Virus record (IMG/VR): IMGVR_UViG_3300046500_000140
Location: 1 to 29,914 of that record
Length of the DNA: 29,914 bases
Direction: 5' to 3' (one strand)
Source of the DNA: a virus
Each line of letters opens with the position of its first letter. Position 1 is the stretch's first letter. A program made the position numbers and the translations under genes. Below the pieces are notes generated by a model. The model saw only the letters and a list, made by a program, of their open reading frames with translations, ran no database searches and was not told the origin of the DNA. Below are positions 28,875-29,914 of the stretch, piece after piece.

Positions 28875-29738
28875 ATGGCACTGAATATCAATGCTCGCAG
28901 TTTCAACTGCGAGCTGAGCCCGCGCGCGCTCGATCTATGGAACCCGGATCTGCGAGCGGCGCTGGAGGCCGGTACTGACACCATTACCATGTACGGCATT
29001 ATTGGTGAGGACTGGTACGGCGAGGGCGTCACCCTCAAGCGCGTCGACGCAGCGCTGCGGGCCATTGGTGATAAGCCGGTCACCGTTTATATCAACTCGC
29101 CAGGTGGCGACATGTTCGAAGGCATCGCGATTTACAACCGCCTGATCGAGCATTCGCAAGAGGTCACCATCAAGGTGCTAGGCCTGGCCGCTTCGGCGGC
29201 ATCCGTTATTGCCATGGCAGGCGCCAAACGCGAAGTTGCCAAGACCGCATTCCTGATGATCCACAACTGCTGGACGTACTTCGCTGGCAACCGGCACGCC
29301 ATCCGCGAACTGGCCGACACCATGGAGGAGTTCGATCGCGCCATGATCAGCTTGTACGCAGATACCAGCGGGCAAAAGGAAGCTGCGGTAGAGAAAATGC
29401 TCGACGCCGAGACCTACATGAACGGATCGAACGCCGTCGAAAAGGGATTCGCTACCGGTCTTATTTCCGCAACCGAGGTTGAGCAAACGCCAAGCGAAGA
29501 GGGGGCGCAGGCCCATTCAGCGCGCAAGCTTGACGCGGCACTGGCGAAGTCCGGCATGCCTCGGAGCGAACGGCGAAAACTCATTTCCGAAATCAAGACC
29601 AGCACGTCTAGCACTGCTGGCGGCGACACGCTTCGCGCTGTCGTGCCGGGCATGCCCAGCGCTGTCCTTGATGTATCCGCGTTTGAAGAAACCGCTAACC
29701 AGGCGTCAGCGCTTCGAAGTTTGTTCCCGAGCCGCTGA
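28875..29738 (+). CDS. ClpP-type prohead protease (S14 family)
   Basis: Matures the capsid by cleaving head proteins, 287 aa. VTVYINSPGGDMFEG (about 74-88) is the family signature. The catalytic Ser is in GLAASAAS (about 103-110), the His in FLMIHNCW (about 126-133) and an Asp follows in the MLDAETYM region (about 176-183). The C-terminal 70 residues are an additional Ser/Ala-rich tail that may be a scaffold-like domain. The ATG lies 3 bases after the portal stop and follows AAGGAGTAACC. Confidence 0.92.
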   Translation: MALNINARSFNCELSPRALDLWNPDLRAALEAGTDTITMYGIIGEDWYGEGVTLKRVDAALRAIGDKPVTVYINSPGGDMFEGIAIYNRLIEHSQEVTIKVLGLAASAASVIAMAGAKREVAKTAFLMIHNCWTYFAGNRHAIRELADTMEEFDRAMISLYADTSGQKEAAVEKMLDAETYMNGSNAVEKGFATGLISATEVEQTPSEEGAQAHSARKLDAALAKSGMPRSERRKLISEIKTSTSSTAGGDTLRAVVPGMPSAVLDVSAFEETANQASALRSLFPSR

Positions 29739-29764
29739 GCGGCTGTAACCGCACCCGATTACCT

Positions 29765-29786
29765 ACCGCCCCCGTGGCGGTTTTTT
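29765..29786 (+). terminator. Intrinsic terminator before the capsid gene
   Basis: ACCGCC (29765-29770) pairs with GGCGGT (29776-29781) around a 5-base loop and is followed by a T run. It may reduce protease transcripts relative to capsid, or require late antitermination. Confidence 0.7.
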
Positions 29787-29807
29787 CATTTCTGAAAGGA
29801 CCAAAAA

Positions 29808-29914
29808 ATGCCAGCTCCGGATTATGCTCAAATCGAAGCCTCCCAGAAGCAAACCCAGGCCGACCTAAAAGCGGTTGGCGATCAAATCAAAACCTATGCC
29901 GAGCGCACAGAGAA
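29808..29914 (+). CDS. Major capsid protein, 5' end only
   Basis: Starts MPAPDYAQIEASQKQTQADL and continues KAVGDQIKTYAERTE to the window edge, a coiled-coil start typical of the delta domain of HK97-type capsid proteins. GAAAGGACCAAAAA precedes the ATG. The call rests on position after the protease and on the helical N-terminus; the rest lies outside. Confidence 0.75.
   Translation, partial: MPAPDYAQIEASQKQTQADLKAVGDQIKTYAERTE

Noticed and set aside
1-29914. CRISPR arrays, insertion sequences or transposases.
   Set aside because: I saw no regularly spaced direct repeats, no transposase motifs and no terminal repeats with target duplication.

Overview
The window looks like the left 30 kb of a temperate, HK97-type tailed prophage in a Pseudomonas chromosome, probably the fluorescens/putida side of the genus. 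The evidence is a split tRNA-Ser(UGA) gene at the left edge, a DUF1654 gene (a family I know from Pseudomonas), a Pseudomonas-type PL7 lyase, and GC-rich lambda-like phage modules. The right edge cuts into the major capsid gene, so the tail and host lysis modules and the far attachment site lie outside.

Layout. Positions 1-105 hold a host terminator and the 3' half of tRNA-Ser, forming an att site. Leftward (minus strand) genes from about 11.1 kb down to 0.24 kb form the PL-type arm: small ORFs (two look broken), a PL7 alginate lyase-like gene, a run of start/stop-overlapping small genes, a YfdQ/DUF2303 pair, an amino-type and a C5-cytosine DNA methyltransferase, a DUF4224 excisionase-like gene and the integrase. 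Plus-strand genes are inserted among them: an AT-rich membrane protein, a 69-aa protein and a DUF2971 protein. The immunity region runs from 11.0 to 16.9 kb. It has PL with two operators, a DUF1654 gene under a LexA-like box, a small acidic protein, a large AT-rich GHKL-ATPase/nuclease gene, the CI repressor, PR with two more operators, Cro, a possible RHH protein and a CII-type regulator. From 16.9 to 22.3 kb are the antirepressor, the O- and P-type replication genes, a VRR-NUC nuclease, a second tyrosine recombinase and a possible late regulator. From 22.3 to 24.4 kb are a candidate late promoter, two terminator-flanked cargo genes and two holin-like genes. From 24.4 kb on are HNH nuclease, small and large terminase, a small membrane protein, portal, ClpP-type prohead protease and the start of the capsid gene.

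How it works together. CI probably binds 19-bp near-palindromes built on TATGTACT/TATGAACT at both PL and PR. That silences the leftward and rightward arms and leaves the leftward cI operon on in the lysogen. The operon's last gene is an Hsp90-like ATPase fused to a RecB-type nuclease, the position of rexAB in lambda, and it is the best candidate here for a prophage-encoded defence system. Other likely cargo includes the lyase, the methyltransferases, DUF2971, the AT-rich membrane protein and a secreted FxLYD protein. Everything here was read by eye. Family calls rest on visible motifs and remembered families, not on database searches.
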